Under the pieces are notes generated by a model. That model was given only the letters and a program-made list of their open reading frames with translations. It was not told where the DNA came from and did not search any database. DNA of 64,000 nt, taken from contig JAHRHY010000018.1 of NCBI GenBank assembly GCA_019671135.1, positions 1,178,001-1,242,000 on the forward strand, in the 5' to 3' direction. Source of the stretch: Linnemannia hyalina (Eukaryota; Mortierellomycota; Mortierellomycetes; Mortierellales; Mortierellaceae). Positions 14,810-27,700 of the stretch are shown here, one piece after another. The number at the start of each line of letters is the position of its first letter. Position 1 is the stretch's first letter. The translations under genes were made by a program, and so were the position numbers.

Positions 14810-16567
14810 ATGTCTTCGTTCTCCGTCTTTCCGCCCTTGGCTGGGTCCTCTTCCTTTCCTGCTCCCTTATCCTCCCCTTCTCCCTCCCCGTCTTCTTTCT
14901 CTTTTTCTTCTCTTTTTTCCTCTTTTTCTTCTTCCTCATCCATCATCCCTCCCTCCAGAACAAGACAGCCTTCAAAACGTCCATCTTCATCCTCCCGCCG
15001 CATCCTCATCTCCATCGCCCTCGCTGTCTGCTGCATCATTCCCCTAGCACAATCCTCCTCCTCCCCTTCTGTTTCCACTGACGCACTGCCCATCCAGGAA
15101 CAACAACTCCAACTCCCCCAAGGCCAATTCATCCCTGCCCTGGTTCAGCCGTCCATCGATACAATCGATCTTCCCAGTGATACTTCTTCCTTCCCTCTCC
15201 CTATCCAGAAACGCGCCGACCCTATCTCAACCACCACCGCTACCCCTACTATATCAACCACCGCCGCTACCTCCACAAAGTCCAAACCTTCCAAAACGGC
15301 AAGCACACAATCAGGCATGGCAACTATCTCTGGCACCCCAACAGCGGCTGTGCAACCTACCATGACCCCCGACAGCAAGGGTGACACGGCCTTGTTTGGC
15401 AAGCCCTCTGTTATTGGCGCCTTCAACCTGACCACCGGAATTCTGATCTACTCAGCTTTCATGATCCTGTTCCTGAGCGCCATCGGATTCGCAACCTACC
15501 AGCGTGCCCAGTACAGGAACCAGTTCCGTCTCCAGCAAAAGCTCAACATGGAAGGCGGTAGAACTACGCCAGGCGCTGGTGGATCCAAGCGCGGTGGCGG
15601 TGAAGATCTCAGCGATGCGGCCTTGTTCAAGCAGGCATCTATCAGCAAGCGGGCTTTGATGAAGGATGTCGGACCAGGAGGCGTCTTGGCTGCCAACGAA
15701 GCCATGAAGACCAAGATTGCATCTGCCAATGGCGCAGGACGATCCTACGACGAGCGAGAGATGGCCAACGGTCTGGGACAACAGTCTTCTGGAATGGGCG
15801 TCCGCTTTGGCGAGAGCACCGGTGCTACCCAGGGCAGCACTGGACGGACAGGAGGCATGAAGAAGACCACCCAGGCCTACGAGATGAACAGCTACGGACA
15901 TACCGAGGACGCCATGAGCTATTATCAGGACAACCACGACACTACCGACTATAGTCGTCCACCCCTGACGGAATCGGCAGACCCATATTACTCCTCTGGA
16001 AGTTCTAATTCTGGCTATCTGGATCAAGTCGAAGACTACCACTACAACCCCGCTGGAGGCAGCAGCCCCCAGATGCCCAAACCCTCGTACCAACAAACCT
16101 CCAACTCCAACGTTGCTTCCCCTCAGCCTGGCCAATCGCCTCTTTTTGTCCAGCGTACCAACTCGAGCCGCATGCCCAAGGGAGACTTGCACGATGGCAA
16201 CAACCTCTTCAGGAGTAACTCTGGACGCCGTGCTGGAGCTTCGACTCCAACACGAGGACTGGAGCGCAATGGTTCTGGCGGTCAGCCTTCCCGGATAGTC
16301 ACTCAGGGACACTTAGATCGCTCAGGATCTGGTGGAAACGGATATACTGGAACGACTTCGCCCATATCGCCCCACGCTGATGGAAATGCCATGTCCCGCT
16401 CAGGAAGCAATGCCAGCTCGGGCCGCACCAAGGTTTCGCCTAGCCCAGTGCAGATGCACCCTACTCCCATCGCCCGATCCAACAGCACACGGTTACCCCC
16501 TTCGATGCGTGGAGGCGCTCCCCAGCCTTCGAATCTTAGTCAAGCCAACAACTATGACTACATGTAA
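14810..16567 (+). CDS. single-pass membrane protein with Ser/Thr-rich ectodomain and long cytoplasmic tail, function unknown
   Basis: A single-exon frame of 585 residues. Residues 1-60 are Ser/Pro-rich. A basic-hydrophobic segment RRILISIALAVCCIIPLAQ at about 63-82 could be an internal signal sequence. A Ser/Thr/Pro-rich stretch with a KR site follows, then a transmembrane helix GILIYSAFMILFLSAIGFATY at about 208-230 with basic residues just after it. The remaining ~350 residues are hydrophilic, Gly/Ser/Asn/Gln-rich and probably cytoplasmic. The layout resembles fungal cell-surface sensors, but there is no Cys-rich WSC domain and no family motif I recognise. The true start may be a downstream Met, or an upstream exon may exist. 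GC-rich third positions support real coding. Confidence 0.7.
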   Translation: MSSFSVFPPLAGSSSFPAPLSSPSPSPSSFSFSSLFSSFSSSSSIIPPSRTRQPSKRPSSSSRRILISIALAVCCIIPLAQSSSSPSVSTDALPIQEQQLQLPQGQFIPALVQPSIDTIDLPSDTSSFPLPIQKRADPISTTTATPTISTTAATSTKSKPSKTASTQSGMATISGTPTAAVQPTMTPDSKGDTALFGKPSVIGAFNLTTGILIYSAFMILFLSAIGFATYQRAQYRNQFRLQQKLNMEGGRTTPGAGGSKRGGGEDLSDAALFKQASISKRALMKDVGPGGVLAANEAMKTKIASANGAGRSYDEREMANGLGQQSSGMGVRFGESTGATQGSTGRTGGMKKTTQAYEMNSYGHTEDAMSYYQDNHDTTDYSRPPLTESADPYYSSGSSNSGYLDQVEDYHYNPAGGSSPQMPKPSYQQTSNSNVASPQPGQSPLFVQRTNSSRMPKGDLHDGNNLFRSNSGRRAGASTPTRGLERNGSGGQPSRIVTQGHLDRSGSGGNGYTGTTSPISPHADGNAMSRSGSNASSGRTKVSPSPVQMHPTPIARSNSTRLPPSMRGGAPQPSNLSQANNYDYM

Positions 16568-17056
16568 AGCACCAAAAATAGCAACAAGAATACTCTTCAT
16601 TTTTTCATAAAATAATCACATCCACTCTATCTCTCCTTCATACACATTTGTCAGGGAACCGGCTCCTTCTTTTATGATATGTATTCGCTTCCACAGAGTA
16701 CGATGATGACGATACCATTTCAGACGAGTGAGTGTTGTCCAAAACCTGGGAACTTGCGTACGACTATACCTTGCACCCCTCTCCACATTGAAAGCAACCA
16801 CCACTTTCCTCATACTCGTACATGCCAGCAATTGTTCCGCTTGAATCCTTTATTTCCATTGTCAGCAAAAATGCTACGTCACTGCGAAACAAAAGCAAGG
16901 AAATAAGGTGTGTTTTTTCCGAAGGTGTCTACGGGCCTTCTTCTCGCCCACCAGTCCGGACTTTTTTTTTTCTCCATGAAATAGATAGATTCGGACCATC
17001 ACTCTCATCACTTCTCTCCACTCTCCACCTCCTCCAAGAAAAAACATATATCCATC
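16568..17056. other. intergenic; 3' flank of membrane protein and promoter of NDUFA6
   Basis: About 490 bp of AT-rich sequence without a recognisable gene. The last ~100 bp before 17057 are CT-rich and end in TATCCATC, consistent with a fungal leader. Confidence 0.5.
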
Positions 17057-17843
17057 ATGTCTGCAGCAATGGCCGCCCATTTGTCCGTGGTGACTGCCCA
17101 GTCACCATCGCTCTCGGCCGCCCGTCAGAGCGTCATCCATCTCTACCGCGACTTCCAGCGCGGTGTAAGTCTTTTGACATTACAAAACAACATCAGCACT
17201 GGATTCAGGAGATCTGTGTCAGCTTCAACATCGACAAGCGATTAGGAAGGTGTTGTCAAGGATATTATCAATAAGGGAGCAGGAGCGGTTGGCGCGACCC
17301 AATTTCTTCTCTGGGGACCAGTTTTAGACAATTCAGAATATCAGCAAAGCGGGTTGGAAAGGGACCGCTCTAGGTCTGTCACCAGATATATGCTGCCGGC
17401 TTTGTAACCTTTTCGGGATTGAGGAAACACTACAGACAACTAGTCAGACAGTGGCATCAAAGTCAGGACAGGGTCAATTTTATCTTTTAAGTCTGATCGA
17501 TCACCTTAAAGACAAGGCAGCCTGGAAGCGACAAGACAGCTACAAACCTAACAACGCGATCTCTCATGATATGATAACTTAGGTCCCAGAGATTATGCGC
17601 ACGCATCAGGTCGACATGCCCATGTCGATGATCCGCACCAAGATCCGTGAGGAGTTTGAGCGCCACCGCGATGTCAAGGACTTGGCTGTCATCGATATCT
17701 TGTTGTTCAAGGGCCGTCAGGAGTACCAGGAGACCATGAACGCCTGGAAGCAGGAGACCCACCTCATGCGCTACTTTATCAAGGACGATGCTCCCCCCAA
17801 GCCCCAGGGTTTCTTGGAGAAGTTCTTGGCCGGCAGAGACTAA
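17057..17843 (+). CDS. NDUFA6: NADH:ubiquinone oxidoreductase subunit NDUFA6 (B14/NB4M), LYR-motif protein
   Basis: Two exons, 17057-17164 and 17583-17843, join in phase 0 across a 418-bp GTAAGT..TAG intron and give 122 residues. The first exon ends with SVIHLYRDFQRG, which carries the LYR-type tripeptide (LYR at residues 29-31). The second begins VPEIMRTHQVDMPMSMIRTKIREEF and continues with HRDVKDLAVIDILLFKG and YQETMNAWKQETHLMRYF. These are the conserved blocks of NDUFA6, an accessory subunit of mitochondrial complex I that binds the acyl-carrier protein through its LYR motif. Length agrees with the family (about 120-130). The start follows TATCCATC. Presence of the gene implies a canonical complex I in this fungus. 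Confidence 0.93.
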
Positions 17844-18491
17844 ACACTTTTACACATCCTTTTCAAAATACACGGAATACAGTACCAATACACCGTAATG
17901 TGATCCGTTCCATGCATTGTTATATTTTGGACCAGACAAAACAATCAAACGACAAACAACAGACAACAAACAACAGTGAATGAACGAACAACAATAAACT
18001 ATAGAATTCCTCTTTTTTTGGTGCTAACAACAACAACAACGAGTACTAGTAAGGAACCTAGACATGGTTGTTCATATTAGTCTTCTTACTTTGCATTAGT
18101 GATGAAAAGACCAAAAGGAGGTGTGAGTTCAAAGGCCAATCAGATCACGCATAGATTCTTAATTTTCAGGGCACCATCGCAGTGGTGAAAGGTACCTAGC
18201 CTTCAAGGAAATAAACGATAGAGGACATTCGGCAACGTAACAACGACGATTACGATGAATGGCCCATCCACTATTGGAATACCCACTAAAAAAAAAATAT
18301 ATATGTTAAAAAAAAATAGAGGCAAAAATACCCTAACCCATGTCCGTCTTCGCCAACCGATCATACTTGTTATTTATTCGTTCACCACTCTCTTCATTAC
18401 TCATTCATTCGCACATTCATTCATTCATTCATTCACTCCTCCGTCGCAAAAAAATAGTCAGATCTCCTTTCCTCTGTCATATCTCACAGCA
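17844..18491. other. intergenic
   Basis: About 650 bp, AT-rich, with A-runs near 18288-18320 and an ATTC repeat near 18398-18436. Nothing else recognised. Confidence 0.5.
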
Positions 18492-21400
18492 ATGACTGCA
18501 GCCTCGCCAGAACCAACACCAACAATCCTGCAAGCGTTTCGCGCGGTGACACTTCAAGGAGCGTCCACACCCACACCAACTGCGCCCCAAATGACGGAAG
18601 CCATCATCAACATTAGGTCTCGGTTTGACCCACGCTCTGGGCAGCAAATCATACTCTGGAACGACATCGTCAAAGTCTTCAAGCACGCGGAATATGTGCA
18701 ACACGCGAATACCTTTGTGCCCTACCTTGCCAACGACGACTTTGAAGAGTATGTTTTAAAACACCCTGAAGCCTTTTTATTCTCAAGCTCACCATGGACC
18801 ATGAATCGATTGCATCAAAAACTAACATGCATGATTTGAATACTTTTTAGTCTGATTCCACTACGCATAGCAGCGCATCCTGGAGCTGTCTTGGAGGTCG
18901 CACTATGCAATCCGAGAAACATTTTTCAATCTGAAGCCGACCCTTCTACTTTTTCCACCACCTCACAGTTTATCAACGATATCCTTCAAGAAACGTCTTC
19001 TCGTCTGCACCCAGCCTCCAACGGGTCACCCATTCCTTTACACCTATCTCCCAGCCACGAGCAATTGACTACTGAGCCCTCGCAGAACGAAACGGACAGG
19101 ACTCTCGTCTCCACATCCCAGCGCCTTCCTTCCTCCTCCTCTTCCTCTTCCTCTTCCTCCTCCTCTTCCTCCTCAAATACTCGCAGTGACAGATTTCAGT
19201 TACTTGCACCTCGCCTCGAGACAATGGAGTCAACAATGTATCCACGATCGGCATCCCTCAGCACAGGACATTCGAAGTCATAGGAGACATGCTGTCAACA
19301 GACTTCGCATCCTCTTCCTCCTCCCCCTCTCCTACTTCTCCGCCTCGTGTGAGGTCAAGACGTTCGCTTCTTGCAGCACCCTCTCAAGGATCGATTCTGA
19401 TGTCTTCCCGCTTGGCACACCCACCCTCATCTCTTACAAACCAAGTACACCCTCAAACGTTGTTCAACAAGGCAACCCCCGCTGATCAGGAGCTAACAGG
19501 GGATACTAACGCAGAAATCGACTCCTTCCTACAGGCGACAAAGGCGTTGTGTTGGCATGTGGCTCCCATGCCACAACTGTTTATTGTTCTGCCAACGATG
19601 AGCTATTCTACCGACAGGTCGTGCCCTGTCCTGGGCAACTTTCGATTCTTTGGATGTGTGAGTTCGCCGGTCACTGTGGCAACAGTCAGCTTGCAAAAAC
19701 AACGAGAGGTTTCAAGGACGGCTTCCACACCTTTATCACCATGGCAGCTTAGAGCTGGTGCGACCGCAAGCGTTCTTCGAAAAGTATGGGGTTATGTGTT
19801 GCAGACCATGTTGACGGTCAAGTATGATGGGACTGAAGACAGGGAGCGTCAAGGCCTATACCTCAGTCTTCAAGCCCAAACCGGACTGGATCACGTTCCG
19901 GGAATCCAAGTACTACAGGACGAGTCTGGTCTGTCCCAACAAAACGTAAAACTTCATCTGAACTTGATGATCTGCCACCTACAGCGTCTCAGATCCACGA
20001 CAAACGACACTCACAACACCGCCCCTGGTGAGGATTCTACGACACCATTGCGAAGGAGACCACTCGTCCCACTTCAATACAGCGATCTCACTCAACTCCA
20101 GTCCTTCCTAATCCAACGTCGCACCTCCACCATTCGTTCAACCACTACTGATACGACCACAACACTCCACCGACAATATCGAGTCGTCAACAAACAGGGC
20201 CACGTCCACTGGATATGTCGGTCACACATGAATAGCCTCCGCCCATTTTTCAACCCGGAACAAATCCAACGCTTCGTCTTTGGTCAATACGACTACAGTT
20301 CTCAGAGCGGCGAGCTGATGGTACTCAGTCGCTCCGACATCCCCCTCTCAGCATTCTCCAGCGCCATCATCGCCAACGCTACATGTGTCACTGAGCTTAT
20401 CATCGACCTCCAGTCGGAAATGACTGCAAGCGAGTTTCGCAGTCTTCAGGATGCGGTTCTTATCTTTGAACTGTCCAGCTTGAATATCAGGAACCTCGGG
20501 TTTATTGTCCCGGCAGCTGCAGAGAGACGATCGGTACCGACACTCAACTTCAACGCCGACAGCAACACCGACAAAAAGGGACCCGTACCATTTACTACAG
20601 CCACACTTCAACACTCTTTGGCAGCTCCTCAGTGACCATCCCTTGCAATCCCTGAGTCTCAGCAATGCCACCCATCTCTTGACACAGCATTGGGTCCGGA
20701 AACCCATACGTTCCTTTTGCCTCCACCGTATCTGCCTGACAATCTTTACAAAAGACATAGGTATCGACCCGATCCGACAGGGCGTTTTGAACATAATCTC
20801 CAACTCACCTCATCTCCAAGACCTCAAAATCGTCTGGGACGACCTGAAAGAAGCCGTGAGCGAGAAACTCCTTTTCAACACACTCCTGGCTCGAGGCGGT
20901 GTTAACCTTGCAGATTCCACCAACGTCTGCTTCGTCATGTCCGACAGGTCAACGTCGTTCATGATCAATAACGGTCTGCTTGTCGATGTATGCCTGACGG
21001 CCGCTAGCCTCCCCTCGTTGACACACCAGTTTTTGGCGCAGTCGAGACAACTGAACGGCGGCTGGTTGACAATCAGCGGCATGGCGATTTGGGGACTGAC
21101 CTCACCCTACATCAAGATGTTCCTTGCCAAGAACCCAGGTCTCGCGTCGCTGGAACTCCAATACCCAATAGAGGATTTGAAGGGGTTGAACAGCATATTA
21201 TCCAGACGCTCGACGATCCTGCTTCTGGTTGTGGCAACAATGGCGGTTTCCAGCTGCAGGAGTTTACACTGAGGGACACTCGCGGCAGGAGCGACATCAG
21301 TGCGCGGTACATTCTTCCCGCCTACTCGCCCTCGCAGCTGCTGGAGAGGTCCTCCGTCAAAACGCCGGTGGACATGATCCTGGTGGAAAAGACGGGCCGG

Positions 21401-21893
21401 CTATCATTCCCTCTTTCGGTCATACGGGCACGCAGTCAAGTCCTTGATCATGACCCAAGACACCGCGTCAACCATCCTCTCCATTTTTGACAACCCAGCC
21501 ACCAACCCAACCCCACCCACTCAACACAGGGAAGTACTACAGCTCACGAGTCTAGTAGTATCGCTGAAGGGCCTCAACATCGCCAGCACATTCCACCTCC
21601 ACAACATCATTCAACGGTCCAAGGGCACATTTAAGCAGTTGGTACTCTGTGGAGATATCCCTCTGAGGTCACACTGTGAGACCGAGACATTGTTGAATCT
21701 CTTGCCGGCGTTTGTTGGAGAGCAGGTTGTGTTGTTGCGAGAGAGTCAAGAGGTAGGGACGGAGATGCAAGAGTGGGAGGATTTGATGCGGAGGTTGCTC
21801 CCGGAGGGGGCGGTCTTGACTTTGGCGGAGGATCGGTATGATCTGTGTCGTCTTGTTCCTGGTCTCAGTATGTCTATCGCCGAGCATCTCTAG
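18492..21893 (+). pseudogene. frameshifted copy of a Mortierellaceae lineage-specific large protein family
   Basis: The 5' part is normal: ATG 18492, exon 18492-18748, GTATGT..TAG intron, exon from 18851 reading LIPLRIAAHPGAVLEV. The frame then stops at 19283, and recognisable family sequence continues while switching frame repeatedly. Blocks: PQLFIVLP near 19575; WMCEFAGHCGN near 19655 in a second frame; PQAFFEKYG near 19770 in a third; YVLQTMLTVKYDG near 19795; QYRVVNKQGHVHWIC near 20180; a frame change near 20540; LASLELQYPIEDLKGL near 21145; LQEFTLRDTRGRSDIS near 21255 in another frame; HAVKSLIMTQDTASTIL from about 21430. It ends at 21893. At least five switches without fitting introns indicate decay. 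I recall intact relatives from Mortierella genomes (about 1000-residue proteins with HVKWVC-type blocks); their function is unknown. Assembly indels are the alternative. Confidence 0.7.
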
Positions 21894-24795
21894 ACTGTTT
21901 CCACTGGCGTTTTCCAATTCAAAATAAAGGACGGCCTACCTATACTTTCCTGCGATTGAATAGAAGTTGTCTGCGGAAACGCGTTCTGGAGTGCAAACCC
22001 TGGTTGTTGTTCGTTCAGACTTTTTGTTTTGGCCATTGGTCAGTGATCAGTAATTCAAAATGTCTTGTTTTGCCACTAATTTTTTTCTGCGACTGTGTCC
22101 CCCCACATGGCATGGTCTTGCGAAACATAAATAGCCTACAAAGCCTACAACATGGATACATGTCCATTCCACGCATATTCATCCACCGAATGACTCTTTC
22201 CGAAAGAAAATATGAAAGCCTGTTATGGCGGAGACATTAGGATAAAACAACAACAGCCATCCAAGACAAAAAAGAGAGAGGGAAGCATAAAGATGGAAAG
22301 AGCCGTCTGGGTATTTTCAGTCTCCCGGCTCTCTTTTGGCTCATCAAAATCAAACACTGTCGGATCCAAAATAAAACAACATGGTTCCCACACCCTGATT
22401 ACACATCTACACACACACACTTCTCCGCCTTATCCGTTACTGGATGGCTTCTTTTTTTGGTCCAAGATCAACTGTCGAATGATGAGCGCAAATAGGACAA
22501 AAGGAGAGATAAGTAAGGTTCTATTTCATGGGTTAAGGAAGAAAGAACAGTTAGAAGGACATATCCGCCAATTGCCTCTCCGTCCAGTCCTCGTTTTCAA
22601 CTGCAACAAAAACCGCCACTTCACATAATGCAGACAAGGACCAAGTAGGTAAGCAAGCATACTTTCTCCTTCTGCTATTCATTTTTATTACAATTCTGCG
22701 AGGGCGGCAGAAAGATCAAATCTCTCTCCAGGATGGATTGCGAGAGCAACGAGAAGGGCAGAGTGAAATAAATACATCGGACAGATTTTTTGTTGTTGTT
22801 GTACCTGTTGGCGTGCATGAGAGCCCTGTTTCTCTTCGTTAAAAAAAATGTTGTCAAATGCATGGCTAAAGGCAATTAAAGAATATGTCTGTGTAGATCG
22901 ACAGGAGCAAAGACGACGACAGCAACGGAGATGGTGTGTTCTGCGCCCTTCTTTATGTTGCGTGAGAGATAGACAAAGGGCAAACCCATTGTTTGTCAAT
23001 GATGTACAACGAGAAGATATGTTGTTCAAAGCGACAGAAAACGGTCAACATCCATTGCAACAACAAACCAACGGCCAACAGGAGCCAGAAAAAAGAGAAA
23101 AAAAGAAAAGGAGGGAAGTCAGGAAAAAAGGGCAATTAGACCCCTAAACCTTGTCATCGTTTGCTGGTTTGTTCTGTGCAGCTCGGTCCCCTTTGTTCCA
23201 ATGGCACTATGCTATATAGGTGTTTACACGGTGCTAAATCAAAAAAGAATGCGGGTCTTTTCGCATTCAATTGTCCCTCCTCCGCTACTGCTCTTTTTCC
23301 CAGCGACGTTCGTTCTCGTCGTTCTTGTGTCATTTTCCTTTTCCCTCCCTTGTTCTCCCTCTTCCCCCTCCCTCTGTCATCCTTTCAACCCTGACTCTTC
23401 CTCCTCTTCGTCCTCTCCTTTTTTCTTCGCCTTCCTTTTCCACCTTCACCTTCCCTCCCTTCTTCACCTTCCCTCCCTTCTTCACATCTCATAGTTGTCC
23501 CACTTATAACCATATTGGTTTCACTCCTACTCGCACTCCTCACACCCTCTCCACGCACTCAACGTCATCCAACCTCCAGGTACACACACCCTCACTCTCA
23601 TTCCCTCTTCCTCAATCAACTCACAACGACAGAAAACTCATCAACACCAAACTGCATTCATCCTTCCTTCCTTTGCAAGAACATGTCAACTCCATGAGAC
23701 GTTTCTCATCTCCTTAGCTTCTCCAACTTGTACAACAATAACACAATAACACAATTACGCCAACGCTCCAGACGAGTCGAGGCGAAAGAGAACGACGCGC
23801 GCATATTCAAATGTAGATAATTACTCTGAACCCTCGATCCCCACCACACTGCAAACCCTCATTACCCGCCAACGGGCAACACACCCTCCAACCTGACCGA
23901 CTACCTCCCTTCCTTAGTCAACCCATACCCCTCCCTCCCTCCCTCTTCACATAACAACTCATTATTATCAACTGCTGTCATTACTGCCTTTCCACCTGTC
24001 CAGTACATTGAATGACTGGAAGGGACATACACCAGCAACGAATAGAGAGGGTCTGCGTGGAGAGGCGATCCTGAACGATTTAAAAAGAGTTTGCTATTCT
24101 ACCCAAACGTGCATGAAAAAGGGGTGTGCCGTGGCAGGCTTGATACACACACACAACATCACTTTTCGACATAGACCCATGTGTTCGAATAGACGAAAGA
24201 AAAAAAAATGGCGAAAACAATGATAAATGACACCACAGATGCCTTCTGTCTTTTTATGCCAGGGGTCCGGTAGGGGGGATGTCAGGGGCTAGTAAGAGAA
24301 GGGGGGAGGGGGGAGAAGAAGGGGACTATAGAGTTTTCCATCCCTTCCTGTCTGTCCCTCCGTCGTTTTCAACGGATACCATCAACGAATCAACCAAAAG
24401 ACAGAGCGTTTACTTACAAAACGCCTCTCGTAATTTCCTTCAGAGGAGATAGACGAGAGCAACTCCTCCATGCTCATCCGTCCGTCTCTTTTTTATTCCA
24501 ACGGATATCCATCCAATCCTCTCTCTCATTACGAGACCAAGCAAAACACCTGCGTGAGCCTTTCCACTAATCCACCGACTCCTTATTTTCTCACCTCCTT
24601 TCACTTGTTATGTTACATAACCTATAGACTTTCTTTTGCATAAGGCCGCCGCTTACCGCCTGTTCATAATAACAACCCCCTGTCTGTGCTGCATCCGTTG
24701 ATTCGTGACCAGCTTGAGCGAAAACACAATCAAAAGAGTGTGTGAGTCGAGTTGAGAGTGAGCGAGAGAGAGAAAAACACACAACCGAGAGAGAT
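21894..24795. other. intergenic region, no gene seen
   Basis: About 2.9 kb. AT-rich to about 23160, then pyrimidine-rich on the plus strand at 23260-23500 and again to 23990, then GA-rich at 24270-24340. The CT-rich part lies upstream of the plus-strand gene at 24796. No conserved reading frame, tRNA or repeat element recognised. Confidence 0.55.
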
Positions 24796-27700
24796 ATGAG
24801 TGGTGCTAACCCGTACAACGACAAGGACGGTCGCCACTCGATCGCGCTCGTCAAGGAGAAAAAGGCCTCGAACCAACATCGATCCCAGGAGGCCGTCCTC
24901 CTCACCCCGCACGATGTGGTCCCCCAAAAGCCTTCCGCCCGCAACACGCCTATGATCTCGTTTCAACCCCATCATACCGAAATCTCCACCGATCGGCCGT
25001 CGGTTTCGGGTCGACTCTACCTCCATATCCCAAAGATCCCCGGCAAAAAGTTTCATTTTGTCTCCTTGACCCTCCAGCTCCGACTCAAGGAGGCCATGGC
25101 CTGGACCAGGCAGGATCTGGTCTCCTTTGAGATCGAGAAGCAGAACTGGTCCCAAACCGTCTGGGAGCGCAAAATTAACCTGCCCTACCAGGATCGTCAG
25201 GTCGAGGAAGGTGATGAACCCTACGTCGCTGTTGTCAAGGAGCCCTCTTCCAAGACCCATCAAGGCACGATTGAGATTGCGGCGGATGAATGGCGCTGGG
25301 AGTGGCTCATGCCGGTGACAGAGAAGGAGGTCAGGCCTGAGAGTTTCGAGGGCTCAATGGGCAATGTCTGGTACGAGCTCGAGGCAAAGTGTCTTTTCAG
25401 ATGGGATGATGTCGACAAGGATGGGAACGTTGTGCTATCGACTCATCGCACCTACGAGACCTCCGCTGAATCCTTGGCCGGCCATGGTTCAGAACGCGGC
25501 CCAGCAGCCACTCTTCTCAAAGCCGTCGAGGGTAAAAGAGCGATGCTAGTTGTCCTGTCACTTTACGTACATACACGACATCTATACTGACTTGTCGTCT
25601 TTACATTGTGTCTCATATAGTCTCGTCGGCAAAGTCAAAGTCGTTAGCGCAGGTGTTTGGAAAGTTGCGCGTCGGTGGCAAGAGCAAAAAGATTCCGACC
25701 ACAGGCGATTTCTCGCCTGCAGACCAGCACGACCAGTACATTAAAGAGAGTCTGCGGGCGAGAAAGAATAGCATGCCGCAAGAAGAGAGCGGAGTCAATG
25801 GTGGCCATGCAGGGACAGGAGGAGCTCTCAGGGAGAGACTTCTTTCAGCCTCCTCTAGGGCACACAGCACCCCCCATCTCAACCCCCTCGGGTCGGACTC
25901 TCATGCACATGCAGCACCCGAATACCCGCCCTTCTTAATCCGCAAGGTCCTCAAGCTGTACTTTATCAAACCTCCACCCAACACCTCGTCCAGCCCAGCC
26001 TTCTTCCTCCCTCCCCCTTCCATGGCCCTCCCTACCCTTCCAGGCACACGTCGCCTGAAGGCCATTATACCCGGCGCCCGCATTCAAGTCCAGATCCAAA
26101 TCCCGTCCCTGATCCCCATCCGTGGATATGCACAGACATCCCAGTTGGTACCAGACAAGAAGGGCGGTCTCGTTCTCAGCAAGCACGCTTCCCAAAACCA
26201 AATATACAACCACAACCGCCACAACAACAGCCGCCATGCACTGGAGATCGACTCGGGATACTTGGACAGCTTTCAGGCGGCATTGACGGTACGCAAGGTC
26301 ACACAGAAGGAGATCAACAACAACGATCATTTAAAGAAGCGGTACCACAGCGCCACTTCTGGAATGAACTCTCCATCGGTCTTTGCCACCGCAGGAGACT
26401 CTCACAGCAACAACAGTGGCGGCACTGGTTCAGTAAGGAAACGACTGCATAGTTCCAACGTTTCTAGTGCTGACGTCCATGGACAATACGCAGCTGGTGG
26501 CAGAATAGACGACGGTGCAGGTGCTCTGGCTGGCACGACTGTCCCTGTAGAGCGACCCTGGAGAAAAGAGATTCTTGTGCGGAAGGTCAAGTGTGAGTTT
26601 TGGCAAAAAGAGAGCTGCCGGTTCCCATCTAGCAGCTCAGACTCTCCTTCGAGATCCATCAAGTACGCCATGGGACCAGCATTCACCTACTCGGAAAAGG
26701 AGCAAGTTAGGGAACGGCAGAGAGAGCGGTCGCACTCGCTCACACAACTAGCCAACTCTCAGCCGTCCTCAGCACCGCGTTCACCCACTCAGCAGACATC
26801 CGCCGTCTCTTGGGATACCAGTGTCACCCGGGGAAGTTCCAATCCTGGCATTGGCGAGGATCCAAGAAAGGTGGTCCGCAAAAACTCCAGCTCTGCGTTA
26901 CCTATGTCTCCGATCCTCAAGGCTAGCTTGCCTTCTCAGTCGAACCTTTCGGCACCATCGTCTCCTCTCCAGGTTCCCACCATGCCACAACCCATTGAGC
27001 GCAAGGGATCTAACGCTTCGCAGTATTCCTCCGTGACCTCGTCCCAGCCTCGGACATCGTTCTCGTCGTCGCACGCCTCGCGTCCTCATTTAATTCAGGG
27101 TCATCACTCGTCTCAGAGTTCAAACCCCTTTATGTTGCTGATCCCTGTCCCCTTGGACTCTCCCAAGCTCCGGCAGACTTTTGCCTGGCCTTCAGTTGAA
27201 ACCCCGGCACCAACGACTAACAAGGGCTATGAGCCTGTCCCGATGCCAATGCCACATAGCATCCCCGACGTTTCTCCGGCAATGCACAACATGGTCATGG
27301 CCAACACTGAAGCGAACGTTGTTGCAGGCGCTGATAATCCACCTGGTGTCAGTGATTCACCAAGGTCATCAGAATCGGGACTCATTGGCGACGATGTGGA
27401 AGCAAGTGGTCGTCGTCATCAACATCAAGGACATAGCCGTTCACACCAACATCAGTCACCCGCTGCCAAAGCCAACGCCACACGGTCACGTATCGAAGTC
27501 AAGCATTACCTGAGTTTCCGTCTCTCGATTGACATGCTGGAGTATGAGGGTGAGCTGGACCAGGACGACGATCTGGATCTGGGAGCATTGGAGGAGCAGC
27601 AGTTGCAGCAGATCAGAAATCGACAGGAACTTTCGGCCTACCACCCTAATGCGGCAAGCAACAACTCCAAGGTTCTCTCTAGATCGGGCACAGCTCTTTC

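Noticed and set aside
19640..19690. Very short GTGAGT..CAG intron that might repair the pseudogene frame
   Set aside because: It would remove the conserved WMCEFAGHCG block and is too short for a normal fungal intron.
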